Shown here piece by piece: positions 17,111-25,392 of a DNA stretch of 64,000 nt; the stretch's first letter is position 1; each line of letters opens with the position of its first letter. This DNA comes from Arthrobacter burdickii. GTDB lineage: Bacteria; Actinomycetota; Actinomycetes; Actinomycetales; Micrococcaceae. Below the pieces are notes generated by a model that saw nothing but the letters and a program-made list of their open reading frames with translations, searched no databases and had not been told where the DNA came from. A program made the translations under genes and the position numbers. The stretch lies in assembly GCF_030433645.1 (NCBI RefSeq), contig NZ_JAROCG010000001.1, positions 1,550,001-1,614,000 on the forward strand. The letters are read 5' to 3'.

Positions 17111-18280
17111 TCAGTCGCCCTTCACATTGATGACCTGCCGTAGCGTATGGCGGACGTCCACCAGGTCCTTCGCATCCTGCATGACGACGTCGATGTCCTT
17201 GTAGGCTGCGGGGATCTCGTCGAGGAACGCCGGGGTGTCCCGGAATTCGATGCCCCGCATGGCGGCACGGAGCTGGTCCTGCGTGAACGTCCTGCGGGCA
17301 GCATTGCGGGAGTACTCACGCCCAGCCCCGTGCGGGGCCGAATCCATCGCCTCCCGGTTGCCCCTGCCCGTGACCACGTAGGATCGCGTGCCCATCGAAC
17401 CGGGGATCAGCCCGGGACGCCCGGGGTCGGCGGCGATGGCTCCCTTGCGCGACAGCCACACATCCTTGCCGTAGTGCGTCTCCCGCTGCGTGTAGTTGTG
17501 GTGGCAGTTGATGCGTTCGCGCTCCTCCACCGGTTTGCCGACCCAGGAGGTGAACTGGCGGACCACGCGGTCCATCATCTCCTCACGGTTGAGCAGCGCG
17601 AATTTCTGCGCCCACATCAGTTCGCTGATGTACCGGTCGAACTCGGGGGTGCCCTCCTCGAGGTGCGCGAGGTCCCGGTGCGGCAGGGTGATGGACCGGC
17701 GTGCGCAGTAGTCCTGTGCTACCTCGATATGCCGCTGCGCGATGCGGTTCCCGATGCCCCGGGACCCGGAGTGCAGGAAGAGCCACACGTCGTCCACTTC
17801 ATCGAGGGACACCTCGATGAAGTGGTTGCCCGACCCGAGCGTCCCGAGCTGCAGGCGCCATGCCTTCACGTAGGTCGACGGGTCGAAGCCGGCCGAGCGC
17901 GCCTCCCGTTCGAGGGAGTCGATGCGGGGCTCGGCCGAGGCGCTCACCCGCTTGTTGTTGTTGCCGGCCGAGAGGGGGACGGCCCGTTCGATCGCCTCGC
18001 GCAGGACACGGCGATCAAGGCGTGCGATGTCCCGTGCGGTGTAGTCGGTGCGCACGGCGACCATTCCGCAGCCGATGTCGACGCCGACCGCTGCGGGGAT
18101 GATTGCCCCGAGGGTCGGCAGGACCGAGCCGACGGCGCATCCCAGGCCGAGGTGGGCGTCCGGCATGGAGGCGAAGTGCGGGTACACGAACGGCATCGAG
18201 CTCGTCATCCGATTCTGCGCGAGCGTCGCGTCATCGATGATGCTGGCGAAATTGACGTACTTCTCGCTGATCCACTCCAT
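17111..18280 (-). CDS. rtcB: RtcB-family RNA-splicing ligase
   Basis: The 389-residue enzyme belongs to the RtcB family, which joins RNA 2',3'-cyclic-phosphate (or 3'-phosphate) ends to 5'-OH ends with GTP and Mn2+. Visible catalytic elements are MPDAHLG near residue 40, AVGVDIGCGM near 67 (metal Asp and Cys), LGTLGSGNHF near 148, LFLHSGSRGIG near 170, INCHHNY, and SAPHGAGREYSR near 318, whose His is the guanylylated residue. The start is supported by a TAGCCT element six bases upstream. There is no rtcA or archease next to it. It is near two tRNA genes, but on the opposite strand with two hypotheticals between. Confidence 0.93.
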   Translation of the reverse strand: MEWISEKYVNFASIIDDATLAQNRMTSSMPFVYPHFASMPDAHLGLGCAVGSVLPTLGAIIPAAVGVDIGCGMVAVRTDYTARDIARLDRRVLREAIERAVPLSAGNNNKRVSASAEPRIDSLEREARSAGFDPSTYVKAWRLQLGTLGSGNHFIEVSLDEVDDVWLFLHSGSRGIGNRIAQRHIEVAQDYCARRSITLPHRDLAHLEEGTPEFDRYISELMWAQKFALLNREEMMDRVVRQFTSWVGKPVEERERINCHHNYTQRETHYGKDVWLSRKGAIAADPGRPGLIPGSMGTRSYVVTGRGNREAMDSAPHGAGREYSRNAARRTFTQDQLRAAMRGIEFRDTPAFLDEIPAAYKDIDVVMQDAKDLVDVRHTLRQVINVKGD

Positions 18281-18286
18281 CCGTCG

Positions 18287-18292
18287 AGGCTA
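18287..18292 (-). promoter_or_regulatory. Leaderless-type -10 element for rtcB
   Basis: TAGCCT (minus strand) lies six bases before the rtcB ATG. Confidence 0.5.
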
Positions 18293-18351
18293 CCGAGGAG
18301 CCCGGCGGGACGGCAGGCCGTACGTCCTCCCGCCGGACCCTTGCGGATGCC

Positions 18352-18981
18352 TCAGCGGATCCGTACCGCCTGGAGCACCGCATCGTGGACGGTGACGTCT
18401 CGGCCGTCTCCCGTGCGCTCGGTCCGCGGGCGCGACTCGCAGACCCGGATGTCCCAGGCGTCGTCGAGGAGGTCCGCGATCTCCTGCGGCGTGTAGAACA
18501 GCTCGGGCTGCGGCGGCCGCCGGATCTCGGTCTTCAGGTCCGAGGGATCATGGGCCACGATCAGCAGTGTCCCACCGGCACCGACGAGAGGGGCCAGCGC
18601 GCGGAAGATGCGGGAACGCGCCGGCTCGGGAAGGTGCAGAAAGTGGATGGAGACGAGGTCCAGGTTGCCGGGCAACTCCGGCGAGGCCAGCAGGTCCACC
18701 TGCCGGAACTCCAGGCGTTCGGCGACGGAGGCATCGAGGTCCGCCGTATGGGCGTGTGCCCGGGACAGGGCGACCTCGGAGATGTCGATCCCCAGGACCG
18801 CCCAGCCGCGGGAGGCGAGCCAGACGGCATCCGCTCCCTCCCCGCAGCCGACGTCGAGCGCCCTTCCCGGCGGCAGGTCCTCCACCACCGCGACGAGCTG
18901 CCGGTTCGGTCTGCCGCTCCAGATCCTCGTGTGCTGCCGGTAGCGGTCGTCCCAGAATTCCTGTGTGTACTCAACCCGCAC
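18352..18981 (-). CDS. Class I SAM-dependent methyltransferase
   Basis: The 209-residue methyltransferase has a Rossmann-fold SAM site: motif I ALDVGCGEGADAVWLA near residue 40, GIDISEVAL near 62, and VDLLASPELPGNLDLVSIHFLHL near 93-115. Methyltransferases of this kind act on small molecules such as tellurite or thiols, but nothing here fixes the substrate. The start is a GTG (complement 18979-18981) with GGAAGGG six bases upstream. It lies 71 bases upstream of rtcB in the same orientation. Confidence 0.82.
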   Translation of the reverse strand: MRVEYTQEFWDDRYRQHTRIWSGRPNRQLVAVVEDLPPGRALDVGCGEGADAVWLASRGWAVLGIDISEVALSRAHAHTADLDASVAERLEFRQVDLLASPELPGNLDLVSIHFLHLPEPARSRIFRALAPLVGAGGTLLIVAHDPSDLKTEIRRPPQPELFYTPQEIADLLDDAWDIRVCESRPRTERTGDGRDVTVHDAVLQAVRIR

Positions 18982-19112
18982 GGCGTACCCTTCCCGGTCT
19001 GCGGCGCCGCCGGATGGGGCGCCACCTGCGCACCCATCATCGAGCCCACGAGCGCATGTGCCAAGGATGCGGTCCGGACTTGCTCGCCCGGCAAGAGGCT
19101 GCAGCCGGTGTG

Positions 19113-20174
19113 TCAGGCGCGCAGGCCGATCGTCCGCGACTGCTGCTCCACCCGCTGGTCAGTGTGTGCTGACGGAGGTGTTGCGAGTCCTGCCAACCAG
19201 GTCGCGAGTGCGCCGATGGCGGCGCCGGCAACGACGTCGACGAGGTAGTGCCACCCGAAATAGACGGTCGCGAGGGCGGTGAGCAGGACGTAGACCCAGA
19301 GGATTGCCCGCAGGACGAGCGGCAGACGGACCAGATGCGCGATCAGGGCGGCGGTGAAGACCACTGACACGTGCAGGGAAGCGAAGGCAGCGATGCCGTA
19401 CATGGAGTCCGTGGCGTGGGGATCGACGAGGACCCGTAACCGACTCCGGTACAGCGATTCCTGCAGGTTCGTGACGGCCGTGTCGGGCAGGTCCGTGTAG
19501 TGGATCCGCTCGACGAAGATCGGCCCCAGGGAGGGCAGCGCGTAATAGCTTGCCGCGCCGAGCATCCAGTTGAAGGACACCGCGCTGACGTACCATGCCC
19601 CGCGGGACAGTTGCCGGGAGCACGCGAGGGCAGCGGCAATGGACAGCGGGACGAAGTAGAGGTAGGACACATACACGACGGACAGGACATGGGCACTCAG
19701 TCCTGTCCCGAGAGCATCCTGGAGCGCATCCCCGGGATGGCTGCCACCGGTGAGCCATCGATCGCTCTGCTGGAGAAGAGGATCCATCACCCGGTCACGG
19801 ATGAATGGCAGGAAGCTCTTCATATTGCGGTACGAGACATACGCGAGGTAGAAGGTGAGGATCCCCACCGAGGTGGCCACCAGCCGTGGCCCGGACCATC
19901 GACGGCGGAACTCGGCAGCAGCCAGACCGAGGAGGTTCCGCGAGGAGGACCGCTGGAGCAGCGTCCGCGAGGCGACGTCGACCAGGATCATCGCGCCCAG
20001 GAGGAAGGGCAGGCGGATGTAGCTGGGACCCAGGAAACCGTCCGGGTCACGCAGCGGCAGGTCGAAAACCACGGCTGTCCCCGCGGTGAGGACGCTGAAG
20101 GAGGCCGCCACGGTGAAGGGAACGCGGAAGAACCCGGGCAGGACGCGCGTCGGTGGCGGAGCTTTCAGCTTCAT
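19113..20174 (-). CDS. PAP2/inositolphosphotransferase-like membrane protein
   Basis: The 353-residue protein has about eight hydrophobic segments and a C-terminal PAP2-type phosphatase core. Within the core, IAAFASLHVS carries the first conserved His and VYFGWHYLVDVVAG the second His/Asp. This layout matches PAP2-superfamily enzymes that transfer or remove phospho-groups on lipids, for example Aur1/Ipt1-like phosphotransferases of actinobacterial envelopes. It is divergent from the DNA ligase; no Shine-Dalgarno is obvious before the ATG at 20174. The substrate is unknown. Confidence 0.78.
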   Translation of the reverse strand: MKLKAPPPTRVLPGFFRVPFTVAASFSVLTAGTAVVFDLPLRDPDGFLGPSYIRLPFLLGAMILVDVASRTLLQRSSSRNLLGLAAAEFRRRWSGPRLVATSVGILTFYLAYVSYRNMKSFLPFIRDRVMDPLLQQSDRWLTGGSHPGDALQDALGTGLSAHVLSVVYVSYLYFVPLSIAAALACSRQLSRGAWYVSAVSFNWMLGAASYYALPSLGPIFVERIHYTDLPDTAVTNLQESLYRSRLRVLVDPHATDSMYGIAAFASLHVSVVFTAALIAHLVRLPLVLRAILWVYVLLTALATVYFGWHYLVDVVAGAAIGALATWLAGLATPPSAHTDQRVEQQSRTIGLRA

Positions 20175-20206
20175 CAGACATTTCTAGCGCAGTATGATGC
20201 GATTCG

Positions 20207-20224
20207 TTACTCATTTGTTAGTAA
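20207..20224. promoter_or_regulatory. AT-rich inverted repeat in the PAP2/ligase divergent region
   Basis: TTACT-N8-AGTAA lies in an unusually AT-rich patch between the two divergent genes, where an operator would be expected. Confidence 0.35.
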
Positions 20225-20340
20225 TGCCCACAATTGCACCGGGCAGCCACACCCTACCCACGGGAGAGCAGCATGTCCGGAGACGACGTTCCAGGCACGA
20301 AAGTCGGAGGCGCGCACCGCGGCGGCAGTGGGGTCAGGGG

Positions 20341-21390
20341 ATGACGAACCTGCCGTTTCCCGTCCAGCCGATGCTCGCGAAGGCCGTGGACTCCGTCCCC
20401 GAGCCGGACGGCGTTCCGGGCGGACTGCTCTACGAGCCGAAATGGGACGGCTTCCGGGCGATCGTGAGGATCGAGGACGGCACCTGCGAGATCGGGAGCC
20501 GCGGCTCGAAGATGCTCACCCGCTACTTCCCCGAGCTCGTCGACGCGCTGCTCGAGAACCTCCCCGGACGTTGCGTCGTCGACGGCGAGATCGTGGTGCG
20601 CCAGGGTGAGCACGGCGCGGAGAGGCTGGACTGGGAGGCCCTGTCCCAGCGCATCCACCCGGCGGAGAGCCGGGTACGCCTCCTCGCGGGGCAGACGCCG
20701 TCGTCGTTCATCGCCTTCGACCTCCTCGGTGTCGACGACAACGACCTGACGGGCGTGCCCTTCAGCCGGCGGCGGGCAGCGCTCGAAGGCATCGGGGAAT
20801 CCTTCTCCGCGCCGGTCCACCTGTCGCAGGTCACGCACGACGTCGAGCTCGCCCGGCGCTGGCTCGTGGAGTTCGAGGGCGCCGGACTGGACGGCGTCGT
20901 GGCGAAGCCCCTCGCGGCGGCGTACGGGCCGAACAAGCGGCTCATGCTCAAGGTCAAGCACCATCGCAGCGCCGACGTCGTGGTGCTCGGGTACCGGGTG
21001 CACAAGTCCGGCCAGGGAGTCGGCTCCCTGCTGCTCGGCCTGTACGACGACGGCGGCGAGCTGCGGAACGTGGGCGGCATCTCGGCCTTCTCCGACAAGC
21101 GGCGCCTGGAGCTCGTGGACGAGCTGGAGCCCGACGTGATGCGCGACGACAGCGGCGGCGTCCAACTCGGCGCGACCGACCGCAGCCGTTTCGCCTCCGC
21201 GAAGGACGTGTCCTATATCCGGCTGGAGCCCCGCCGGGTCGTCGAGGTGCGGTACGACCAGATGGAGGGCGACCGCTTCCGCCACACCGTCCAGTTCGAA
21301 CGGTGGCGGCCCGACCGCGAGGCCCGCTCCTGCACCTTCGAGCAGCTCGAGATCCCCGCGGCCTACGACCTCAGCAAGGTGCTCGCCTGA
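20341..21390 (+). CDS. ligC: ATP-dependent DNA ligase (LigC type)
   Basis: The 349-residue ligase is of the two-domain ATP-dependent family. The nucleotidyl-transfer Lys is in EPKWDGFRA (motif I, about residue 35). Later motifs are CEIGSRGSKML, VVDGEIVV, GLDGVVAKPL and RLMLKVKHHRSADVVV (motif V). The OB-fold domain begins at about 205. LigC enzymes act in ribonucleotide- or base-excision repair in mycobacteria and are usually dispensable. The ATG at 20341 is preceded by a weak CAGGGG. No Ku or polymerase gene is adjacent, so the symbol is based on domain layout only. Confidence 0.85.
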   Translation: MTNLPFPVQPMLAKAVDSVPEPDGVPGGLLYEPKWDGFRAIVRIEDGTCEIGSRGSKMLTRYFPELVDALLENLPGRCVVDGEIVVRQGEHGAERLDWEALSQRIHPAESRVRLLAGQTPSSFIAFDLLGVDDNDLTGVPFSRRRAALEGIGESFSAPVHLSQVTHDVELARRWLVEFEGAGLDGVVAKPLAAAYGPNKRLMLKVKHHRSADVVVLGYRVHKSGQGVGSLLLGLYDDGGELRNVGGISAFSDKRRLELVDELEPDVMRDDSGGVQLGATDRSRFASAKDVSYIRLEPRRVVEVRYDQMEGDRFRHTVQFERWRPDREARSCTFEQLEIPAAYDLSKVLA

Positions 21391-21431
21391 GCTGCCCGGT
21401 TTCCGCAGACCGCACCGCCGCTCCGCCTGTC

Positions 21432-21437
21432 TAGGCT
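21432..21437 (+). promoter_or_regulatory. Leaderless-type -10 element for the DUF2797 gene
   Basis: TAGGCT lies six bases before the ATG at 21444. Confidence 0.5.
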
Positions 21438-21443
21438 GAAGGG

Positions 21444-22433
21444 ATGAACCCCATCTACCTCTGCAGCGGCGTCAGCTGGCACGCCGCGGGTCCCGTCCTG
21501 TCGCTGCACCCGGTGCCTCCGGAGAAGGTGCACTCGGTGCCTCCGGAGAAGGTGTCCGAGGAACCGTCCGGGGCGCAGGCGGGCGACGGAGCGCACGACG
21601 ACGGGCGATGGGACCTCGACCTCCCCGGGAGGAAGCTGGCCTTCGAGGTTCCGGAGGAGGGCAGGTTCTGCCTGGGGTTCCAGCGCGTCCACGGACGCGA
21701 TGACCGCACCGGGGTGCCCTGCGCGGACCAGGCGCCGGCCGAACGCGGTTACCAGTGCACCCGGTGCTTCGCCCAGGACGACGTCCGTTTCATGCACGAC
21801 ATCCACCGCTCCGGCATCGCTCCGGCCGGGCTCAAGCGATACCTCGACCAGCCGCACTGGCTGTATGTCGCGACGTTCGCGGATGGTTCCAGCAAGGTCG
21901 GCACGGCGTCGGATCCCCGGAAGCGGGCGCGCCTCGTGGAACAGGGCGCCGTCGTCGCGCAGTTCGTCGCCCATGCGGCCGACGGGCGGATCGTCCGGAT
22001 CCTCGAGGACGAGGTGACCCGGACGGTGGGCCTGCAGCAGGCCGTGAGGTCCGGGGCCAAGGCGGCATCCCTGTGCGCGCCGCTGCCCTTCGCGCGGCTC
22101 GAATCCATCAATGACGGCTTCGCCCTGGCTGCCCGGGGGCTGCTCGAGGGCGGGATCGGCATCGATGGCTTCGAGGTGGTGCACGAGGAGTTCGACCCGC
22201 CGCCGTCCTGGTCCGCAGTCCTCGGCCTGAGTGGACTGCAGCCGTACCCGCAACCCCTCGGGAGCGGGCAGCACGGGTTCATCATCCGGGAGTTGATCGG
22301 CCCGTCGGCCCTGGTCTCGATCGAGGGCGCGGACCTGGTGTTCGTCGCGGACCTCGCCCAGCTCAAGGGCAGGCGGCTGCGCCTCGGGGACTTCAGCACA
22401 CCGGTACCCGCCGTGCAGGAAGCCCTCTTCTGA
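21444..22433 (+). CDS. DUF2797 domain-containing protein
   Basis: The 329-residue protein matches the DUF2797 family, whose function is unknown. A Cys-rich segment at about residues 73-112 (FCLGF, VPCAD, CTRCF) looks like a zinc ribbon. It is followed by LYVATFADGSSKVGTAS with RKRARLVEQGA, which resembles the GIY-YIG nuclease fold seen in this family. Residues 22-37 are an exact 8-residue tandem duplication, apart from one residue (HPVPPEKV HSVPPEKV), created by a 24-base repeat. It sits in the same direction behind ligC with a 53-base gap and its own promoter element. Confidence 0.75.
   Translation: MNPIYLCSGVSWHAAGPVLSLHPVPPEKVHSVPPEKVSEEPSGAQAGDGAHDDGRWDLDLPGRKLAFEVPEEGRFCLGFQRVHGRDDRTGVPCADQAPAERGYQCTRCFAQDDVRFMHDIHRSGIAPAGLKRYLDQPHWLYVATFADGSSKVGTASDPRKRARLVEQGAVVAQFVAHAADGRIVRILEDEVTRTVGLQQAVRSGAKAASLCAPLPFARLESINDGFALAARGLLEGGIGIDGFEVVHEEFDPPPSWSAVLGLSGLQPYPQPLGSGQHGFIIRELIGPSALVSIEGADLVFVADLAQLKGRRLRLGDFSTPVPAVQEALF
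21507..21554 (+). repeat. 24-base tandem duplication in the DUF2797 gene
   Basis: Two 24-base units (21507-21530 and 21531-21554) differ at one base and keep the reading frame, adding eight residues. Confidence 0.9.
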
Positions 22434-22456
22434 GCAATGACCCCCACCGTCGGCAG

Positions 22457-22462
22457 TAGAAT
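22457..22462 (+). promoter_or_regulatory. Leaderless-type -10 element for the 76-aa membrane protein
   Basis: TAGAAT lies six bases before the ATG at 22469. Confidence 0.5.
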
Positions 22463-22468
22463 CGGATC

Positions 22469-22699
22469 ATGCTGAATACGCCCTGGGAGACCGGCTCGGA
22501 CCTGTACCGACGGCTGGTGGTCTCGGCACTGGTGACCACGGCGATCGGCATCCTCATCGCCGTGGTCGGCGCCGCGACGGACCGGCCCGGTCTCGTCGTC
22601 ACGGGCATCCCGATCATCGTGGTCGGCATGGTGTGCCACCTCGCAGGCATGGTCGTCCGCGCGCGCGACACCCGACGCCGCAGGCCGGACACGCGCTGA
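22469..22699 (+). CDS. Small two-helix membrane protein (76 aa)
   Basis: The function is not recognised. The product has two predicted transmembrane helices (about residues 16-36 and 41-63) with a short loop containing an Asp, and a very basic C-terminal tail (RARDTRRRRPDTR) that would lie in the cytoplasm. A TAGAAT element six bases before the ATG, without Shine-Dalgarno, supports a leaderless transcript. It precedes the dehydratase pair by 82 bases. Confidence 0.6.
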   Translation: MLNTPWETGSDLYRRLVVSALVTTAIGILIAVVGAATDRPGLVVTGIPIIVVGMVCHLAGMVVRARDTRRRRPDTR

Positions 22700-22781
22700 C
22701 CCGAGCGCCGATCGGCGCCGACCCACAGATTCCGCACCAGGATTACCAGCACCGCCCGACGCCGCTTCCACCGGAGGATCC

Positions 22782-23231
22782 ATGACCATCGACCCAGACC
22801 TGCAGGGACGCAGCTACCCCGCGGGAGACACCTACTCCGTGGGACGCGAGGCCATCCGCGACTTCGCCCGGGCCGTCAAGGCCACCCACCCGGCGCACTA
22901 CGACGTCGACGCCGCGGCGGCGCTCGGCTACCGGGACCTCGTGGCCCCGCCCACCTTCGCCATCATCGTGGCCCAGCGTGCCGACGCCCAGCTCATCAGT
23001 GATCCGAGCGCGGGCATCGACTTCACCCGCGTGGTCCACGCCGACCAGCGGTTCGTCCACCACCGCCCCATCCTCGCCGGGGACGAACTCGTCGCCGAAC
23101 TGCACGTGGACCAGGTGCGCGCCATGGGCGGCGGAGCGATGATCACCACACGCGCCGAGATCTCGACCGTCGACGGCGAGCCGACGGCCACGTCGACGTC
23201 ATCCCTTCTCGTGCGCGGAGAGGACCAGTAA
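22782..23231 (+). CDS. FAS1-like dehydratase domain (HadA-like) MaoC-fold protein
   Basis: The 149-residue single-hotdog protein is of the MaoC/FAS1-dehydratase class and resembles the stabilising subunit of the mycobacterial HadAB 3-hydroxyacyl-ACP dehydratase. Visible stretches are FARAVKATHPAHYD near the N-terminus, LVAPPTFAIIVAQR near 48, and VVHADQRFVHHRPILAGDEL near 82-101. It lacks the Asp-x4-His catalytic pair seen in its neighbour, as expected for the non-catalytic partner. GGAGGATCC lies directly before the ATG. It is followed after two bases by the catalytic-type subunit and then murB. A role in long-chain fatty acid elongation is inferred from the family. Confidence 0.8.
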   Translation: MTIDPDLQGRSYPAGDTYSVGREAIRDFARAVKATHPAHYDVDAAAALGYRDLVAPPTFAIIVAQRADAQLISDPSAGIDFTRVVHADQRFVHHRPILAGDELVAELHVDQVRAMGGGAMITTRAEISTVDGEPTATSTSSLLVRGEDQ

Positions 23232-23233
23232 CC

Positions 23234-23674
23234 ATGGCAGTGTCAACAGCTTCCCTCGAGGTCGGTCAGCAGATCGGCTCCACCACCATCGGCATCACCC
23301 GGCAGGACCTCGTGCGGTATGCCGGTGCCTCGGGCGACCTCAACCCGATCCACTGGAACCAGTCCTTCGCGGAGGGCGTCGGGCTCCCCGGCGTGATCGC
23401 GCACGGCATGTTCACGATGGGTGCGGCGGTGCAGCTCGTGACCGACTGGATCGGCGACCCGGCCGCCGTCGTGGACTACCAGACGCGCTTCACCAAGCCG
23501 GTGATCGTCGAGGACACGACGGCGCAGCCCGGTGAGCCCGGGGCGGTCGTCGAGGTGACCGGCGTCGTCGGTGCGATCGACACCGAACGGTCGACGGCGC
23601 GCATCGACCTCACCGTGACGTTCGCCGGACAGAAGGTCCTCGTCAAGGCCCAGGCCGTGGTGAAACTCCCATGA
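23234..23674 (+). CDS. MaoC-family dehydratase (HadB-like)
   Basis: The 146-residue hotdog protein carries the hydratase motif AGASGDLNPIHWNQSFA (about residues 31-47), with the catalytic Asp and His, and PGVIAHGMFTMG further on. It should pair with the preceding subunit to form an active (R)-specific 3-hydroxyacyl dehydratase. The ATG is two bases behind the upstream stop, and its own stop overlaps the murB start by four bases, so the three genes are translationally coupled. The organism class usually lacks mycolic acids, so the substrate is probably an ordinary or branched acyl chain. Confidence 0.82.
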   Translation: MAVSTASLEVGQQIGSTTIGITRQDLVRYAGASGDLNPIHWNQSFAEGVGLPGVIAHGMFTMGAAVQLVTDWIGDPAAVVDYQTRFTKPVIVEDTTAQPGEPGAVVEVTGVVGAIDTERSTARIDLTVTFAGQKVLVKAQAVVKLP

Positions 23675-24762
23675 CCGTCCCCGTGACGGGCACGCGCCTC
23701 GCCGACCTCACCACGGCCCGCGTGGGAGGACCTGCGCGCACTCTCGTGGCAGCGTCGACGGAATCCGAGATCGTCGAGGCGGTCCGCGCCGCCGATGCCG
23801 CGGGGGAGCCGCTCCTGATCATCAGCGGGGGCTCGAACCTCCTCATCGGTGACGACGGTTTCGACGGGACGGTCGTCCACATCACCTCCACGGGCTTCAC
23901 GGTGAACGATGACGACGCCACGTGCGGCGGCGTCATGGTCAAGGCGCAGGCAGGCCAGGACTGGGACGAGCTCGTTCGGTACACGGTGATGCATGCGTTC
24001 TCCGGGCTCGAAGCCCTCTCGGGCATCCCCGGCTCCACCGGGGCGACGCCCGTCCAGAACGTCGGGGCGTACGGATCGGACGTGTCCCAGACGATCGCCA
24101 CCGTCCGGACGTACGACCGCGAGACGGACAGCATCAGGAGCTTCACCAACTTCGAGTTGAAGTTCGGCTACCGGGACTCCCTCCTCAAGCGCAGCACCGT
24201 CGACGGGTCGCCCCGCTACGTGGTGCTGTCGGTGGAGTTCCAGCTGGGACTGGGTCGCCTGAGCAAGCCGGTCCGTTATGCGGAACTCGCTCGCGCGCTG
24301 GGGATCGAGGTGGGCGCCCGCGCCTACGCGAACGACGTGCGCCGCGAGGTACTGAAGCTGCGGGCCGGCAAGGGCATGGTGCTCGATGCCCCCGACCCCG
24401 ACACCTGGAGCACGGGATCGTTCTTCACCAATCCCATCGTCGCCCAGGAGACTGCGGACCGCCTGCCGGACGAGGCTCCCCGGTACCCGTCCGGCGCCGA
24501 CGGCCAGGTGAAGCTCAGCGCGGCCTGGCTGATCGAGCACGCCGGGTTCTCGAAGGGCTTCGGCCTCGCCGACGACGACGGGCACGCTGCGGCGGGAGGG
24601 CGGGCATCGCTGTCCACCAAGCACACACTGGCCGTCACCAACAGGGGAGGCGCCTCGGCATCGGACCTCCTGGCTGTCGCCGGGCTCGTGCGGGACGGGG
24701 TCGAGCGCACCTTCGGCATCCGACTGGAACCGGAGCCGCTGCTCATCAACTGCAAGCTCTGA
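23671..24762 (+). CDS. murB: UDP-N-acetylenolpyruvoylglucosamine reductase
   Basis: The 363-residue FAD enzyme reduces UDP-GlcNAc-enolpyruvate to UDP-MurNAc in peptidoglycan synthesis. The N-terminal FAD-binding domain shows LTTARVGGPAR and IISGGSNLLIGDDGF. The core shows GIPGSTGATPVQNVGAYG, FGYRDSLLKR (substrate Arg), and TGSFFTNPIV (proton-donor Ser). The C-terminal part shows SAAWLIEHAGFSKG and a final Glu region. The length matches type I MurB. The start overlaps the HadB-like stop. Confidence 0.95.
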   Translation: MTVPVTGTRLADLTTARVGGPARTLVAASTESEIVEAVRAADAAGEPLLIISGGSNLLIGDDGFDGTVVHITSTGFTVNDDDATCGGVMVKAQAGQDWDELVRYTVMHAFSGLEALSGIPGSTGATPVQNVGAYGSDVSQTIATVRTYDRETDSIRSFTNFELKFGYRDSLLKRSTVDGSPRYVVLSVEFQLGLGRLSKPVRYAELARALGIEVGARAYANDVRREVLKLRAGKGMVLDAPDPDTWSTGSFFTNPIVAQETADRLPDEAPRYPSGADGQVKLSAAWLIEHAGFSKGFGLADDDGHAAAGGRASLSTKHTLAVTNRGGASASDLLAVAGLVRDGVERTFGIRLEPEPLLINCKL

Positions 24763-24782
24763 GCAGCCCCGCTCACGCAGGC

Positions 24783-24799
24783 CGGGCCGTCCCGGCCCG
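24783..24799. terminator. Short hairpin between murB and a convergent gene
   Basis: A 7-bp GC stem (24783-24789 with 24793-24799) closes on TCC between the two convergent stops. It is short and has no T-tract. Confidence 0.4.
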
Positions 24800-24804
24800 T
24801 ACTC

Positions 24805-25233
24805 CTAGAGCGCGGGGGAGCGCCGCGCCTGCTCGGCGGCGGCGCGCGTGAGGACGACATCGCCCCAGCTGTCCTCGCGCTGCACGAGCCGCCGCGAGCA
24901 CAGCCACTGGGCCAGACGGGAGGCCACGCTGATCTGGGCGAGGCGATCGTGGAAATCGGGCAGTAGCTGGGGGGCCGCGAGGAAGTCCGGCAGGGCATGG
25001 AGCAGTTCCCGGGCACCCATCACCTGGACGTACGGGGCGGCTGTGCCGAACTGTCGCTCCAGCTCGAGCAACTCGCGCTCGGCGGCCGCCAGACGGGTGA
25101 CGGCTCCATGTTCGAGGTAGTCCCGGAGGTGGCACTGTACCCGCTCGTAGCGCAGGAGGCTCTCCGGGTGCCGCACGTGGCTGCTGCCCGCGAAGAAGCG
25201 CTTGAGGATGGTGTCTGCGTTCACGGGGTCCAT
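24805..25233 (-). CDS. Hypothetical protein (142 aa)
   Basis: No family was recognised. The 142-residue soluble protein looks mostly alpha-helical, with a Leu/Glu-rich central helix (RLAAAERELLELERQFG) and a possible small winged-helix-like C-terminus (RLAQWLCSRRLVQRE ... VVLTRAAAEQARR). The ATG at 25233 has AGGA seven bases upstream; an ATG six bases earlier is possible. It is convergent with murB and divergent from the PAS-ANTAR regulator. Confidence 0.55.
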   Translation of the reverse strand: MDPVNADTILKRFFAGSSHVRHPESLLRYERVQCHLRDYLEHGAVTRLAAAERELLELERQFGTAAPYVQVMGARELLHALPDFLAAPQLLPDFHDRLAQISVASRLAQWLCSRRLVQREDSWGDVVLTRAAAEQARRSPAL

Positions 25234-25392
25234 GCGCATATCCTGCCGCTGCGCACCGACCTTTTCCCGCTCCGCGACAACAGCGCGATGCACCGGCGGA
25301 ATGTCCGGAATACTGGATAGCATCGGATGTTCGTACGACCGCACGTTCCGGCCCGGCCCGGTGGTGGATCGTCTCGGGCGAGGAGGACTGCA

